Assembly (NCBI GenBank): GCA_015680685.1
Contig: MNCI01016482.1
Location: forward strand, 246,498-291,152
Source: Gnetum montanum
Taxonomy: Eukaryota; Streptophyta; Gnetopsida; Gnetales; Gnetaceae
DNA: 44,655 nucleotides
Direction: 5' to 3'
Below, piece by piece: positions 23,201 through 33,788 of this stretch (positions are counted from its first letter, which is position 1; each line of letters begins with the position of its first letter). A program made the translations under genes and the position numbers. The notes beneath the pieces were generated by a model. The model searched no databases. It saw only the letters and a program-made list of their open reading frames with translations, and had not been told where the DNA came from.

Positions 23201-23449
23201 GTGTGGGTTATTCAAGCCCATAAAAATACAAATAATTTAGACAAGCCCTCAAACGATAAAAATTTACAAAGAAAATCAAGGAGGATTAACTCTGCCTCGC
23301 TTGTCTAGCATCCAGCGTGACCTGCAGTGTGACTTGCAGTGTGACCTTCAAAACTTGCAATTGTGAGCTAAAATCTGGAATTTCTGAAGGCGGGGACCCA
23401 TAATTATAAATAGTGGACCCTGAGGATGACTTGCACCCTTGAAATCAAG

Positions 23450-23830
23450 TCATTTTGGCTCAGTTTTGGGGCTCTAAAAATTGGCGACGTTGATCCTTAC
23501 GTTGTGTAGCGTCTGAAAAGGTAACCCTAGCGTTACCAAGACAAAATGGCACATTTGAGGTCTAAATCTTGATTTCCTGGAGGCTGGGAGCTACTAGGGA
23601 CCTTGGTGAAGGTCATGGGGGGTCCTTGTGCTCAATTTCAGCCTGTTTTGACTCAATTTCGAGGCTCCAAAAGTTGGTGATGCTGATCCTTATGCTGTGC
23701 AGCGTCTGAAAAAGTAACCAAAGTTTACTTAGCCAAGACCAAATATTGTGAACCTTAAAATTTTGATTCTGGATGCTAGAAGTTGGTGCAGTCACCTGTG
23801 GGCTTCGAGGGAACCTTGCCTATTGAATCA
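23450..23830 (-). repeat. Duplicated ~190-bp block in the E3 3' LTR
   Basis: Two adjacent blocks share a GGCTC(T/C)(A)AAAA(A/G)TTGG core, GATCCTTA(C/T)G(T/C)TGTG and GTCTGAAAA(G/A)GTAACC, about 190 bases apart. The same duplication is present at about 31900-32280 in the other LTR, so it predates insertion. Confidence 0.7.
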
Positions 23831-23952
23831 TTGGCCATCGAGGGCTTTTTTGGAGGCCTCCAAGTTTGGTCACACTGTACTCACGTTGGGCAACAGCATG
23901 ACTTAGCTTAATTCTTGTTTAAAAGTGCTAAGCCAAAATTAGTGGTGTTTCA

Positions 23953-23966
23953 TTAGCCCCTCTTTG
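23953..23966 (-). other. Polypurine tract of E3
   Basis: On the minus strand AAAGAGGGGCTAA leads directly into the 3' LTR start TGAAACACC. Confidence 0.75.
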
Positions 23967-25090
23967 TTGACGTCTGGAGGAATTCACCTGAGAGGCGTCG
24001 ACAAAGAAGTGCAAACACCATGAACAAACAAGTACCAAACATTAACCATCAGCCCTTGGCTAGATGTCATCACACCATTTTCAAAAGTACATGGGATTGA
24101 GGGAATGTGGTTCAAGATGCAAGGGAATCAGTTGTAACCAGGGAAGCTAGGAGGTTAAGGGTAATGAATACTGCTGGGATTTTTGGGAGAGGAATGCTCT
24201 CTTGTGCACAAGTCATGTCATTGGTCCTTGTCAACAGCCAGGTTTTCAATAGACTCGGAACCAAGACATAGGAGGTGCATTCTTTGGAAAAATGGGACTC
24301 TTATAGAGTATTTGCGGGGCCCGTTGTAAATAGCCAAAGCCATGCAATAATGTGTAACATGGTCTTTTTGAGACACGAGTGTAACTTTTTTTTCAAGACA
24401 ACAACCTTCTCACCTGGGGCTTGTATGAGAATGGCCAATAGTCTTTTTACTTATGATGTCAACAGGGTCATGAAGACCTTTTCTGTGCATTTTGCTCTTT
24501 GACCTTTTTTTTGTTCTCTTTTTCTTTCTTGTTTTTTTTGTGTTTAGTCTTTTTGAAAGAGCTTTCTTTTTGTGTCGTGCTCATGTTTGAGCACTTACAT
24601 TTTGCATCATGTACTGTGTATCATGTTTTGCGTCGCAAATGCTTAAAGAGTTATAGTGTGCAACAGTGGATTAAGAGTTTTGAGGTGAGCAGAATGTATC
24701 AGGGGGTGTAATTGAATAGGATAAGGGAGCATGATGGAGAATAGGGAATGTGTCAGGAGTCAGGAATGTACTTATGAACGGATTGATTAACCCAGTCGCG
24801 TGCGTCAGGAAAAATGTGATACCTTGTCGTCATAATGAAGTGCATCTATGCACGAAAGCCTCAAAAGTGTCATCCTACAAACACAACTCCAAGAAGACAA
24901 GAAAACCACAAATGAAATAACCAGCTAAACACTTTAAATAAGGAGATGGAGTCACCACGTGCAATTTTCAAAGCAGATAGAATCATGAATAGCATTAGTT
25001 TCATTAGGTCCCATGGGATGAATCATGCAACAAGTCTTTGTGGAATAGGAACAACCAACTGCAACAACAAATGTTTTCAAGTTTTGCCTG
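23967..25090 (-). other. Non-coding 3' region of E3
   Basis: No domain is found in any frame. The small plus-strand frames at 24275-24711 are Phe-rich low-complexity reads of T-rich DNA. This is the stretch where RT to integrase would lie in an autonomous element, but there is no trace of their motifs. Confidence 0.55.
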
Positions 25091-25328
25091 GTCATTGATG
25101 ATGTCACCAGTTTATAGTCTTAGTGGACTGTTGTGGATTAGTTTCACATCATAACCCCTTGGACAGCACCAGTTTAGTGTCATGGCAGATGGTGCATTAC
25201 TAGTTTATAGTCATGGAAAACTGTGAAGAGGCAAACTAGTTTATAGTCATAGTGGACTCTGGATGCTAGTTTCATGTCATGGAAGATGGATGTAGTAGTT
25301 TAGTGTCATACCGGACAGAACTCTATGG
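25090..25328. repeat. Diverged box-motif repeats (AGTTTANNGTCAT...GGAC)
   Basis: About seven irregularly spaced (28-36 bp) copies of an AGTTT-x3-GTCAT core, often followed within about five bases by GGA, run into the regular 37-bp array. The variation is much larger than in the array. Confidence 0.7.
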
Positions 25329-25626
25329 TATCAGTTTTAAGTCATGATCCAGGACTACTCTGTGGTATCAGTTTTAAGTCATGATACTAGGACTATTCTG
25401 TGGTATCAGTTTCAAGTCATGATCTAGGACTATTCTATGGTATCAGTTTTAAGTCATGATCCAGGACTATTCTGTGGTATTAGTTTTAAGTCATGATCCA
25501 AGACTATTCTGTGGTATCAATTTTAAGTCATGATCTAGGACTACTCTGTGGTATCAGTTTTAAGTCATGATGCCAGGACTATTCTGTGGTATCAGTTTTA
25601 AGTCATGATCCAGGACTATTCTGTGC
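25329..25626. repeat. Tandem array, 8 copies of a 37-38 bp unit
   Basis: Units start at 25329, 25366, 25404, 25441, 25478, 25515, 25552 and 25590, each reading TATCAGTTTTAAGTCATGAT followed by CCAGGACTATTCTGTGG or near variants. Copies differ at only one to four positions, so the array expanded after the flanking repeats had diverged. Tandem repeats in the 3' part of plant Tat/Ogre-type elements are a known seed of satellites. Confidence 0.93.
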
Positions 25627-26424
25627 CATTTTATAGTCATAGCGGACTGATGCTTACCTCGCTTATGTAAAGTGTGATGCTATATGCATGGTCATGCTGT
25701 GTATCTGCAAGATCTTGTAAAAAATCAACTAGAAAGAAAACAACATCAAGCGACACCTGTTGTACATAGATTTGGAATATATGAATGAAAGAAAAGCAAT
25801 TCAAAAAAGTGATAATTTTAGGCCATTCCAGGACAGATGTTGACTTGCCATTTGCACTATTTTTAAATTTTAAAATTCTTATACTTAAATTATTAAGTGG
25901 ACAATAAGGTCGCGGAGATTTTAAAATTTTATGAAATTTTCAAGTGTTTGTTTCCCTTAATTGTTTTGTTCTGTTTTCTATTTTCTGTTTATAGGGACAC
26001 GTTAATGATGGAGCTGGCCCAAGTGGAGTAGGGGCAGATGATGAAGAGGATCTTGGGGATCAACCCCATCCATGAGCTTTTAAGTGGTTAAGTGTTTTTG
26101 GATTTTTTGGATGTTTGATGGAATGTATAAAGACTGATTTAATGGCCTAAATTCAATTATGGTATAAAATGGTTGCATTCCTTCATTACCTTGATGTTCT
26201 ATGTAAATATTTTTGTCATTTTTCATGTTTTTTATTATTTTTCTTTGTTTTATAGAGTATATGTATGCAACTAAATGTAACATAAATTTCTAAAGTGTAA
26301 AGCAAGATGTAAGGTAAATACTTAGAAAAGAAAGCAACGACCGTGGAAGAATCTAAATCGTAAGTTGTAACTTGTAAGCAAAAATTCAATGTAAGATGAT
26401 GAGAGTTTGTAAATCTATAATTTG

Positions 26425-26760
26425 TTGGCTTTAGTTTAAAGCCATTTCAGGCTTTTTACATCAATTTAAAGTCTTAATGGACTATTGCATTTGTTGTTAA
26501 AGAAAGGATTACTAGTTTTATGCCATGGTGGGCCAAAGGTAGTAACGCTTTCAAGAAATTTTAAACAGAATCAACCATTTCTAACCATGGCTAGTTTAAT
26601 GTCATTGCGGACGTTTGTTGGCAGTTTTAACATCTTATCAAACATGTCGTAGTTTAACGTCATTTCAGAAAGTTTGTAGTTTAACATCATTTCGGACAGT
26701 TCGTAGTTTAACGTCATTTCAAATATTTCATAGTTTAACGTCATTTCAGACAGTTCGTCT
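26425..26760. repeat. Second block of box-motif repeats (AGTTTAACGTCATTTCGGAC)
   Basis: About ten copies of the same AGTTTAA-GTCAT core with a TTTCRGAC tail occur here. The last four or five (26648-26755) are nearly regular at about 26-32 bp. The block ends exactly where the protease frame ends (stop region 26769). It shares the core with the 25.1-25.6 kb block 800 bp away. Confidence 0.8.
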
Positions 26761-26768
26761 CATTCGTT

Positions 26769-27521
26769 CTAGTTGTTGAGTTGCCTCTTGATCTTTTGTA
26801 ACTTAATGTGTGGGGCTGGGTGTATGGGTATGATTTTATATTCACCTTCCCCTTCATCAGTGATATCAAAGGGTAGTTCTGACCAAGAAACATCAGCAGG
26901 AATGTCTCCTATGTCTGTGTCTTCTTGTGTTTCTTTAGTGCTAGTTGGATTGTGAGTCAACGTTAGGTTCATGTTCTGATGTATGTTCATGGTTTCTTGT
27001 TTAGGCTTAACGAACTCAATTTCCGACCCTTGACCTACCTCAAGGTATGAGGAAGTGATCGACGTTGTTGTATCCCCATGTATGATGATCTCACCTCCCT
27101 CGTAAGGTAGATGTATCTCTTGATGGATTGGTGAAGATATAGATTTAAGTTGAGCTAGCCAAGGACGTCCTAGGATCAGATTAAACCCTGGCATTTCATC
27201 AACCACTATGAATTCAGCTGATGTAGGGAATTGGTCTCCGGCTATGAAATCTAAGGTAACCATGCCTTTCACTCCCACATGAGAACCACTAAAAGATCTC
27301 AAGAAAGAGGTTGTTGTGGGCTGTACTTGTTCAGTGAGTTCCAATCTTTTGATGACAGAAAAAGGTATTACATTTGTTGCCTCACCATCTTCGACATGCA
27401 CCCTACGTATTTTGAAATGATCAACTTGTATTGTTATGAACATAGGGGTCGTAGTGATTTCCCCTGTTTTCTCATCTAGCTTAATGTCCTTAACGCGGAA
27501 CTCTAAGGATGTGGTCTTCAA
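26769..27521 (-). pseudogene. Retropepsin domain of E3 (250 codons open)
   Basis: This is the longest open transposon frame in the window. The N-terminal part (residues 1-40) leads into VHVEDGEATNVIPFSVIKRL, with Asp45-Gly46 at the place of the protease active site (usual D-S/T-G or, in many plant gypsy elements, D-G-G/A). Residues 112-122 read GFNLILGRPWL, the second conserved block. The C-terminal third is acidic and Thr/Ser-rich. The conserved Gly after Asp has a Glu neighbour where a small residue is normal, so activity is doubtful. The frame has no stop over 250 codons, which suggests it decayed later than gag. It is listed as a pseudogene because the frame upstream is broken and no RT follows. 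Confidence 0.78.
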
Positions 27522-30383
27522 TTCTTAAATTGTGGGGATAATACTGCATAAATGGATGGTTCATCTGCAGGAAGATCCTCACTAATAGTAATTGAAGTTA
27601 GCATCCGTACAAGAGCCTCTCGATGTACTAGTGAAGTCATTACTAGGTCATACAAACTTAAAGAAGTATTCTTTTGTTTTAAGGCTTGTGTGACCTGGGT
27701 CAACGCATTTGCTAGGTCTTTACCATTTGGGACATTCTTATCCGTAGAGATTTGGTCAATTTGACCCAGCATTCATATTTCTCGTGGAGGGGTTTTTACG
27801 TTAGTAGCTGAGGATGCTGAGTTTGGGATATGACTTGCAACTTCATCTTTGTTTTGGTGACTTCTACTAGGCTCATTAATGGATGGACTCATGGGGATGG
27901 TGTTTAGCGGTGTAGGCTTTGACAGTCCTAATTCGTGTCCATGATTTTCTCTCTCCATGTGCTCTCTTTTTTCTTTTTCCAAGCACTCTCTTATTAGCCT
28001 ATCGACAAGACGTTCTCGCAAAGGTTGTCAACAAATGGAGGTGGGTTGTGTGCCAAGGTGTTTTGGCACCCAGACCACAAAGGGAATGGGTCAATTTTCA
28101 AATGGTATGTTTGTTTTGGTGGCAACTAAAGGAGGTATGCAGATGATGAATGGTTTTGATGATGTGGGGGATGTGCGCATGGTAAAAGGGGTTTGAGGAT
28201 ATATTGAGGTAGGTGTTTTTTCTGAATGCCCGCAAATCACAAAAGGCTTTTGAAGGATGTCTTGTCTATCTCCCACATGGATAGTATTAATCACATATGG
28301 GGCATCGTTGATTTAGGTATTGAGAGGATCCTTGTAGACCCCCATGGATTGGTTTTGAGGCCTTACTGGGTTTGTCTCATTGAACACTACTTCACCCCCA
28401 TCTATCATGTGTTGTATGTCTTATTTCAACGCAAAGCAGTAATTAGTCCCATGACCACACCATTGGTGATATTCACAAAACCTATCCAACCTAAAGCCTT
28501 TTGGAATGGGAGGTTCATTGGTTGTTGCTAACGTTGGATTTTTGGCCAATTCACAAAAGCGATCATGTCTTTGCGAGGCCATGGGAGACATTTGTTTATG
28601 TCGAATTAGCCTAGCCTTTAGAAGTTGATCCAGCAGTTGTGAAGGCTTCATGGGCAATGGTGTGTATTAAGCAGGGTCTTTCCTTTCAAAGGTATGGACA
28701 TGACCTATGTTGTTGTTTCTATTTGAGGAATTTCCAGGTGTATGAGTGGGTGTAGTTCTTTTATAGTTGTTTCGGATAGCGGTTTGTTTTCCTTCAGCCA
28801 CTGTTGCTACCATTGTTTTGGATTTATCTTTCCTCATGTATTGGCTCCTAAAGGCTGAGTAGGCTGGGTCATTACTTGTTTGTGCCCTTATTCTATGTCT
28901 TTGATTTGTATGAATGCTTGGATCAATGTGCGGGCTTTCAGGTAGTAAAGTTTTTACTTAATAAAGTCATTCATAACCGACTTAAGGATGGTGAGTAAAT
29001 ATGTTTCAGGGATAGGTTCGTGAAGTTCATTTAAGGCTGCACTCCACCTTTGGATAAATTTCTGCACTGGCTCTAATGGCGCTTATTTAACTTGGATCAA
29101 GCCATCTAACGTGGCTTCAAGTTTCAAATTGTAGTTGAAACGGGTGACAAACTAATGCAACAAACTCTCTAAAAAAGATATGGAGCTATGAGGTAAAGAT
29201 CGGTACCAGTCTAAGGCTTTTCCGGTTAAGGACATTGCAAACACTCACAAAATTACATAGGGCCATGCTTGAAGTAAAAGGCTTTCGGTTCTAAATGTCA
29301 CTAGGTGGGCATTTGGGTCTCCTTCTCCATTGTACTTGGTCAGTTAAGGTAATGAGACTCCTTTTGGCAAGGTCAAGGGTGGAACTGAGGGGTCAATTGG
29401 GTCATCTTGATAGAAATCTAGTACTTTGACTTCCTTATTGTTGAAAGTTTTAAGGCGTTTTAATTCTTCTACCAACAAGTGCATCATTTTTTGTGTGTTT
29501 ACCCATTCTTGGGCGGTAGGCAAACCGGTGGATTGAGTGAATTATGGTTGATAATGGTTTAATTATTACATTGTTTGTGGAAAGGTAGGTTGTTGGGCTA
29601 ACATTTGTTGTGGTGGGATGGTATTCGGAACTGAGACCATCGGTGGAGCCCACTGCCCAACTATAGGTTGTGAGGTAATAGCTTGAATGTGTTGGGTTGG
29701 AGTAATCAATGGTGCTCATGGATCTACACCTGAGGTATGTAATGGGTTGATGTGGAAGCTGGTATGACCAATGGCATTCCAATTACTTGAGGTCGAAAGA
29801 TTGACTCTACGTTGGTTTGGGGAGGGAGTTGTTGGGACTATACTTGTGGAGGAATGATGGAAGTGGACGCATCAGAGTGAATATTATTGGGTACGAAGAA
29901 GATAGGAATGGAAGTAGGTACCTCTTGTTGGGAAATTGGTACTCGAGTGTTTGAAGATGAAGAAGGAAGCACAGTTTCTTCTAGGAAAGGGTGGAACAAT
30001 GGGTTTGTGTAGGCATGGGGACTAACGGTATGGTAGGAATCTCCATGTTTAGATTGGGCTGCAAAATCATCTTCCTCATTTTGAGGCTCTATTGGCGATA
30101 GCTGTAAGGCTTGTCTTCTAGCCATAAGAAGCTGGGATATGAGTTTATGATGGTTTTCAAACAATGGGATTATATCAAATGCTGAAGGGATGAATTCACG
30201 ACCTCCTTTGTGGGCAAGTTCATAGTCTCGTTTCGCTTTCTTTTCCACATGATCGATAGGCAAGTTGGCTTGGATTTTTACACAAATGAAGTTATATTGT
30301 TTAGGGCTTAGTGTGGCTCACTTTGGTTGGATTGTCATATCAAACGTGTTAGGCATTGATGTAGAAGGTTGATCTGGATTCAT
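27518..30383 (-). pseudogene. gag: gag relic of E3
   Basis: A likely start is ATG 30383 (MNPDQPSTSMPNTF), soon followed by a stop. 30263-29838 is open (VEKKAKRDYELAHKGGREFI, then Ser/Pro/Thr-rich). About 29290-28930, across frameshifts, shows the Retrotrans_gag core (a GKALDWYRSLP-like phrase, FNYNLKL, a KFIQRW-like phrase, NELHEPIPETYL). 28657-28421 ends FCEYHQWCGHGTNYCFALK, the Cys-His-His-Cys knuckle of Tat-type gag. 28021-27773 and 27772-27518 are charged linkers to the protease. It has at least several stops and cannot encode a full capsid protein. Confidence 0.82.
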
Positions 30384-30419
30384 ATTCACAAATTGGGTTG
30401 TGAAAGTTGCTATTTGTAG

Positions 30420-30530
30420 AAAATGGCTAACTTTGAAAATGAAAAAAAGAAAAAAGAAAAAAAATAAAAATAAAAAAAATAAAAATAAAAATATTTTTTT
30501 GAAAAAAAATGACTAAATCTACCGGTAGCA
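30420..30530. repeat. A-rich low-complexity tract in the E3 leader
   Basis: Runs of A broken by single G or T bases, on the plus strand, just before the gag start on the element strand (where it is T-rich). The tract is simple sequence with no coding content. Confidence 0.8.
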
Positions 30531-30745
30531 GGAAAATGGATAAGTGTAAAAATGAAAGAAAAAAAATGCTAAGTATGAAAATGTAGGGAAAAAATGCGAA
30601 GTGTGAAAACTGCTAAAAATGGCCAACTCCAGCGCTACACTTGCTACGCTGGAGCTTGCTATGCTTTGAGAACTTGTTATGCTCCTTAGAACATCCAGAG
30701 TTTTAACTAAGTGATAATCAAAAATGTAGACAGAAATGGTTTAAG

Positions 30746-30763
30746 CCTTCCTTCTAGCGCCAA
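30746..30763 (-). other. Primer binding site candidate of E3
   Basis: On the minus strand, TTGGCGCTAGAAGGAAGG starts a few bases after the LTR end ...GGACA. The TGGCG start is typical, but the rest does not match the 3' end of a tRNA I can name with confidence. It differs from the tRNA-Asp site of E1 and E2. Confidence 0.55.
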
Positions 30764-30766
30764 AAC

Positions 30767-32400
30767 TGTCCTGACCTAAATCGTCGATGTAAGGCTGGAA
30801 AGGAAACAGACACTGAGAGCTCGTCAGATAGCCACAGCTGACCCTACCTTCGCCCTAGGGTAAGCTGGAAAAGTAAATGAAGGCAGAGTGCCTTGGATGG
30901 TCCGCATGTAGATCAACCAAGGACTTCCTCGAGCGTAAGCTACGGCTAGCGCTGGGATTATCGTAAACGGGATGAAATGGAATGCAAACAACAATATGAA
31001 ATGTAAATAGAGCGTATTGAATTTTAAATAAAGCGTAAATAGAGCTATTTTGTAAACAAAGCATAAACCGAAGTAAATAATGTAAATGGAAGGCAATAAT
31101 GAAATTGTATTGTATTGCTTAAACAGGAATATGCACCGGTCAAAGCGTAGTTGCACACGTGTGGATGACAAGTCAAATGCCTAGCCCCAGAATGATATGA
31201 CGCGATGATGTGATGATGAAATGGGATGAACATGAGAAATACTTGGAAGCCAACAATTAGGTTTGCCGAGCGCCCAAGGTTTGCAAATTCTGTCCTTCTT
31301 CAGAGTTGCCAATCTCTCCAATTTTTGCCTCCCAATTTTTTGCCTCCTAGTTTATGTGAATTAATAGGGTATTTATAGGGTTGGGCTGGGTGCTGGATAG
31401 TTGCATTCTTTGACCAGGTTCAATGTATCTGTGTTTGGATAGTTGTGTATGAGTTGGATGTGCGTTGAAAAGCTACATTCTTAACTAGGTTCAATGTATC
31501 TGTGTTGGATAGTTGTGCATGAGTTGAATGTGTGTTGGCAAGCTACATTCTTGACCAAGTTCAATGTATCTGTGTTGGATAGTTGTGCACGTGTTGGATG
31601 TGTGCTGGATATTTGTCTTCTTTGACCAAATTCGATGTATCTCACAACATGTAGGTCATTCAAGCCCATGAAAATACAAATAATATAGACAATCCCTCAA
31701 ATGATAAAAATTTACAAAGAAAATCAAGGAGGATTAACTCTGCCTTGCTTATCTAGCATCTAGCGTGACCTGCAGTGTGACCTATAGTGTGACCTCCAAA
31801 ACTTGCAATTTTGAGCTGAAATCTGGAATTTCTAAAGGCTGAGACCCATAGTTATAAATAGTGGACCCTGAGGATGACTTGCACCCTTGAAATTAAGTCA
31901 TTTTGGCTCAGTTTTGAGGCTCTAAAAATTGGTGACGTTGATCCTTACGCTGTGCAGCATCTGAAAAAGTAACCCCAGTGTCACCAAGCCAAAATGGCAC
32001 TTTTGAAGCCCAAATCTTGATTTTTTGGAGGCTAGGAGCTACTAGGGACCTTGGTGAAGGTCATGGGGGGTCCTTGTGCTCAATTTCGGCCTGTTTTGAC
32101 TCAATTTCGAGGCTCCAAAAGTTGGTGACGCTGATCCTTACGTTGTGCAGCATCTGAAAAAGTAACCAAAGTGTACTTAGCCAAAACCAAATATTTTGAA
32201 CCTGAAACTTTTGATTCTGGATGCTGGAAGTTGGTGCAGTCACCTGTGGGCACCGGGGGGACCTTGCCTGTTGAATCATGGGCCATCGGGGGCTATTTTG
32301 GAGGCCTCCAAGTTTGGTCATGCTGTACTCATGTTGAGCAGCAGCATGACTTAGCTTAATTCTTGTTTAAAAGTGCGAGGCCAAAATTAGTGGTGTTTCA
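30767..32400 (-). repeat. 5' LTR of E3 (1634 bp)
   Basis: It aligns with 22318-23952 from end to end with scattered substitutions, mostly transitions. TATA box at 31370-31377 (minus). Same four ~71-bp units (31390-31650) and same ~190-bp duplication. Confidence 0.88.
31370..31377 (-). promoter_or_regulatory. TATA box of the E3 5' LTR
   Basis: TATAAATA on the minus strand, the promoter position that would have driven E3 transcription. Confidence 0.65.
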
Positions 32401-32405
32401 GAATC
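32401..32405. other. Right target-site duplication of E3 (gaatc)
   Basis: Matches gaatt at 22313-22317 at four of five positions. The E2 leader resumes here and continues to the E2 primer site. Confidence 0.65.
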
Positions 32406-32484
32406 ATTGTGACCTTAGGGTTCATTCCAATGATCTTAAATAATATTCACTAAATCCTAGATAGCGCACGTATCAAATTACAAG

Positions 32485-32502
32485 TCCTTGGCAATGGCAC
32501 CA
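32485..32502 (-). other. Primer binding site of E2 (tRNA-Asp type)
   Basis: On the minus strand TGGTGCCATTGCCAAGGA follows the LTR end after one base. It is the E1 site with extra G-to-A and C-to-T changes. Confidence 0.8.
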
Positions 32503-32503
32503 A

Positions 32504-33386
32504 TGATGAGCGGTGAGTAGACCCTACGCCCAACCATATGAATCACTAAGTGTTCACATGCAATTTGGTCAAATTCCATGGACTTATAGCCTTCTAAGTA
32601 CATTGATCTCTAGGAAGTGAAACTAACCATTGCAATTGTTTTCTTCTCAAGTACACTTGTAAAATGCAAAGGGATGGTTAAGTGTAACTAAGGCATATGA
32701 TTTTTATCATTTTTACATTTTATGCTTTAAGTCACATAAGAATACAAAATAATGAATAAAATAATTAAATTACTAATTTAATCTAACTAGCTACACCTAA
32801 CTAATCCTAAGGTAAGCATCCATTCCCACTTTCCATACACATCTTGAACATGTTTAATGCTACTATGTTATCAAACATTAAGCATTACTAGGCTTAGCAA
32901 GTGCCAAGCATTTGCTGGAAGTGGTCATACTTATGTGCTTAATTAATTGCTATTTAATTTAGCTTAATTGGTTACTTAATTACTTAAAGCATTAAAGGAA
33001 ATTGCATAAAACATTAAATCCATAAATAAACAAATAATCTATTTCAAAGTGCTACAAGGTTTATTAGAAAGTTCATCTTTATATCTACGCACATTGTTGT
33101 GCTCAAGTACAACAGTGCTTAAATAAAATCTATACACTCTTTGACTCCTTTTGTGAGAACTTAGAAAAATATTCTAACTTTCAAGTAAGAAAACTACAAG
33201 AGCTCTAGCACAACTATGACTAAAGATGTCATAAACATGGCAAATGAGTGCATATTTATAGGTGAAAATAGACACTACATCAACGAGGCCACATTAATGC
33301 ATCAAATTCCATGTCAATATGGTCGTGTTGATGGGGTTGCATCAATGGGGCTGTGTCGACGAAACCTAAGAAAATGGAACTCATTA
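32504..33386 (-). repeat. 5' LTR of E2 (883 bp)
   Basis: It aligns with 10578-11475 over its length. It starts TGATGAGCGG and ends ACTCATTA (from ACTCATCA) on the plus strand. TATA box at 33253-33260 (minus). Confidence 0.87.
33253..33260 (-). promoter_or_regulatory. TATA box of the E2 5' LTR
   Basis: TATAAATA on the minus strand; this is the copy that would have driven E2 transcription. Confidence 0.6.
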
Positions 33387-33788
33387 AATCTCAAATGCTT
33401 AGTTAGGTAAGGTTTCCCTCTTGCTCCTTATGTACTCATCCTTACCATAGATTTTTATGTAATGCTATATAGAAGGGCTAGGAACATAATTTGCTACAAG
33501 ACATCTTTATTGAAAATAATGTTCCTACTTTATTAAATATGCATTTTGCAAATAACTCCTTTTTTATGATAAAAAAAATGATAAAGCTATTACAAATCAT
33601 CTTTTTTATCATGTTGATCAATATTACAAACTTTCAAGCTCTTAGATTAATTTGTTTATATCTTCTATTTTTTGCAATAAGAGGTTTCAAGAATAGGCTT
33701 TACTTAAAATCTTGGCATTTTGTAGAAAAGTTAGATGTTCTTAAATTATTAAGAATTCCTTTTTCTTTTTCTAGATCTTTAAAGACTT
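33387..33788 (+). pseudogene. LINE ORF2 reverse transcriptase relic, C-terminal part
   Basis: It continues the RT exactly where it stops at 10577. It shows V-R-stop-G-F-P-L-A-P-Y (33402-33431), where TAA at 33408 replaces the Gln of the VRQGxPLAPY motif. Next, at 33542-33565, comes HFANNSFF, where the catalytic pair of the (Y/F)ADD motif reads Asn-Asn (codons 33551 and 33554). Both changes fit transitions. The stretch ends at the solo LTR insertion, whose TSD gactt is 33784-33788. Confidence 0.85.
33784..33788 (+). other. Left target-site duplication of the solo LTR (gactt)
   Basis: Perfect match with 34586-34590. Confidence 0.85.

Larger units (their letters stand above)
22318..23952 (-). 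repeat. 3' LTR of E3 (1635 bp)
   Basis: Plus-strand ends are TGTACTGACC and GTGTTTCA, so the element strand starts TGAAACAC and ends GTACA. It contains a TATA box (22922-22929, minus), four ~71-bp tandem units (about 22950-23200) and a ~190-bp duplicated segment (about 23450-23830). Reading frames inside it are spurious. Confidence 0.88.
22318..32400 (-). mobile_element. E3: gag-protease-only LTR retrotransposon nested in E2
   Basis: Two LTRs of 1635 and 1634 bp, similar along their whole length, flank 6.8 kb read on the minus strand: primer-site-like sequence, A-rich leader, gag with a Retrotrans_gag core and a CEYHQ...GH...C knuckle, retropepsin, then 2.8 kb without coding signal but full of box-motif repeats, a polypurine tract and the 3' LTR. 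No RT, RNase H or integrase is visible. This is the architecture of non-autonomous gag-carrying elements (the TR-GAG class) that use enzymes of a full-length partner. The gag and LTR differ from E1/E2, so it belongs to another Ty3/gypsy lineage, probably Tat-like. Confidence 0.87.
10578..33386 (-). mobile_element. E2: Athila-like Ty3/gypsy element with extra ORF4, interrupted by E3
   Basis: LTRs at 10578-11475 and 32504-33386 flank the element. Reading the minus strand from the right: LTR, tRNA-Asp primer site, leader (split by E3), gag, protease, RT, RNase H, integrase, 1.9-kb spacer, ORF4, polypurine tract, LTR. Without E3 it is about 12.7 kb, the size of large Athila elements. All frames are broken. 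The LTR pair differs visibly more than the E1 or E3 pairs, in keeping with E2 being the older host of E3. Domain order RT-RH-IN marks Ty3/gypsy. Confidence 0.88.

Noticed and set aside
25329-25626. Regular 37-38 bp repeats that recall a CRISPR array
   Set aside because: The units are contiguous with no unique spacers, inside a plant retrotransposon. It is an ordinary tandem array.
26648-26755. Repeated TGACGT-containing boxes as a promoter for the E3 protease
   Set aside because: They lie downstream of the protease on the element strand and are part of a wider repeat family.
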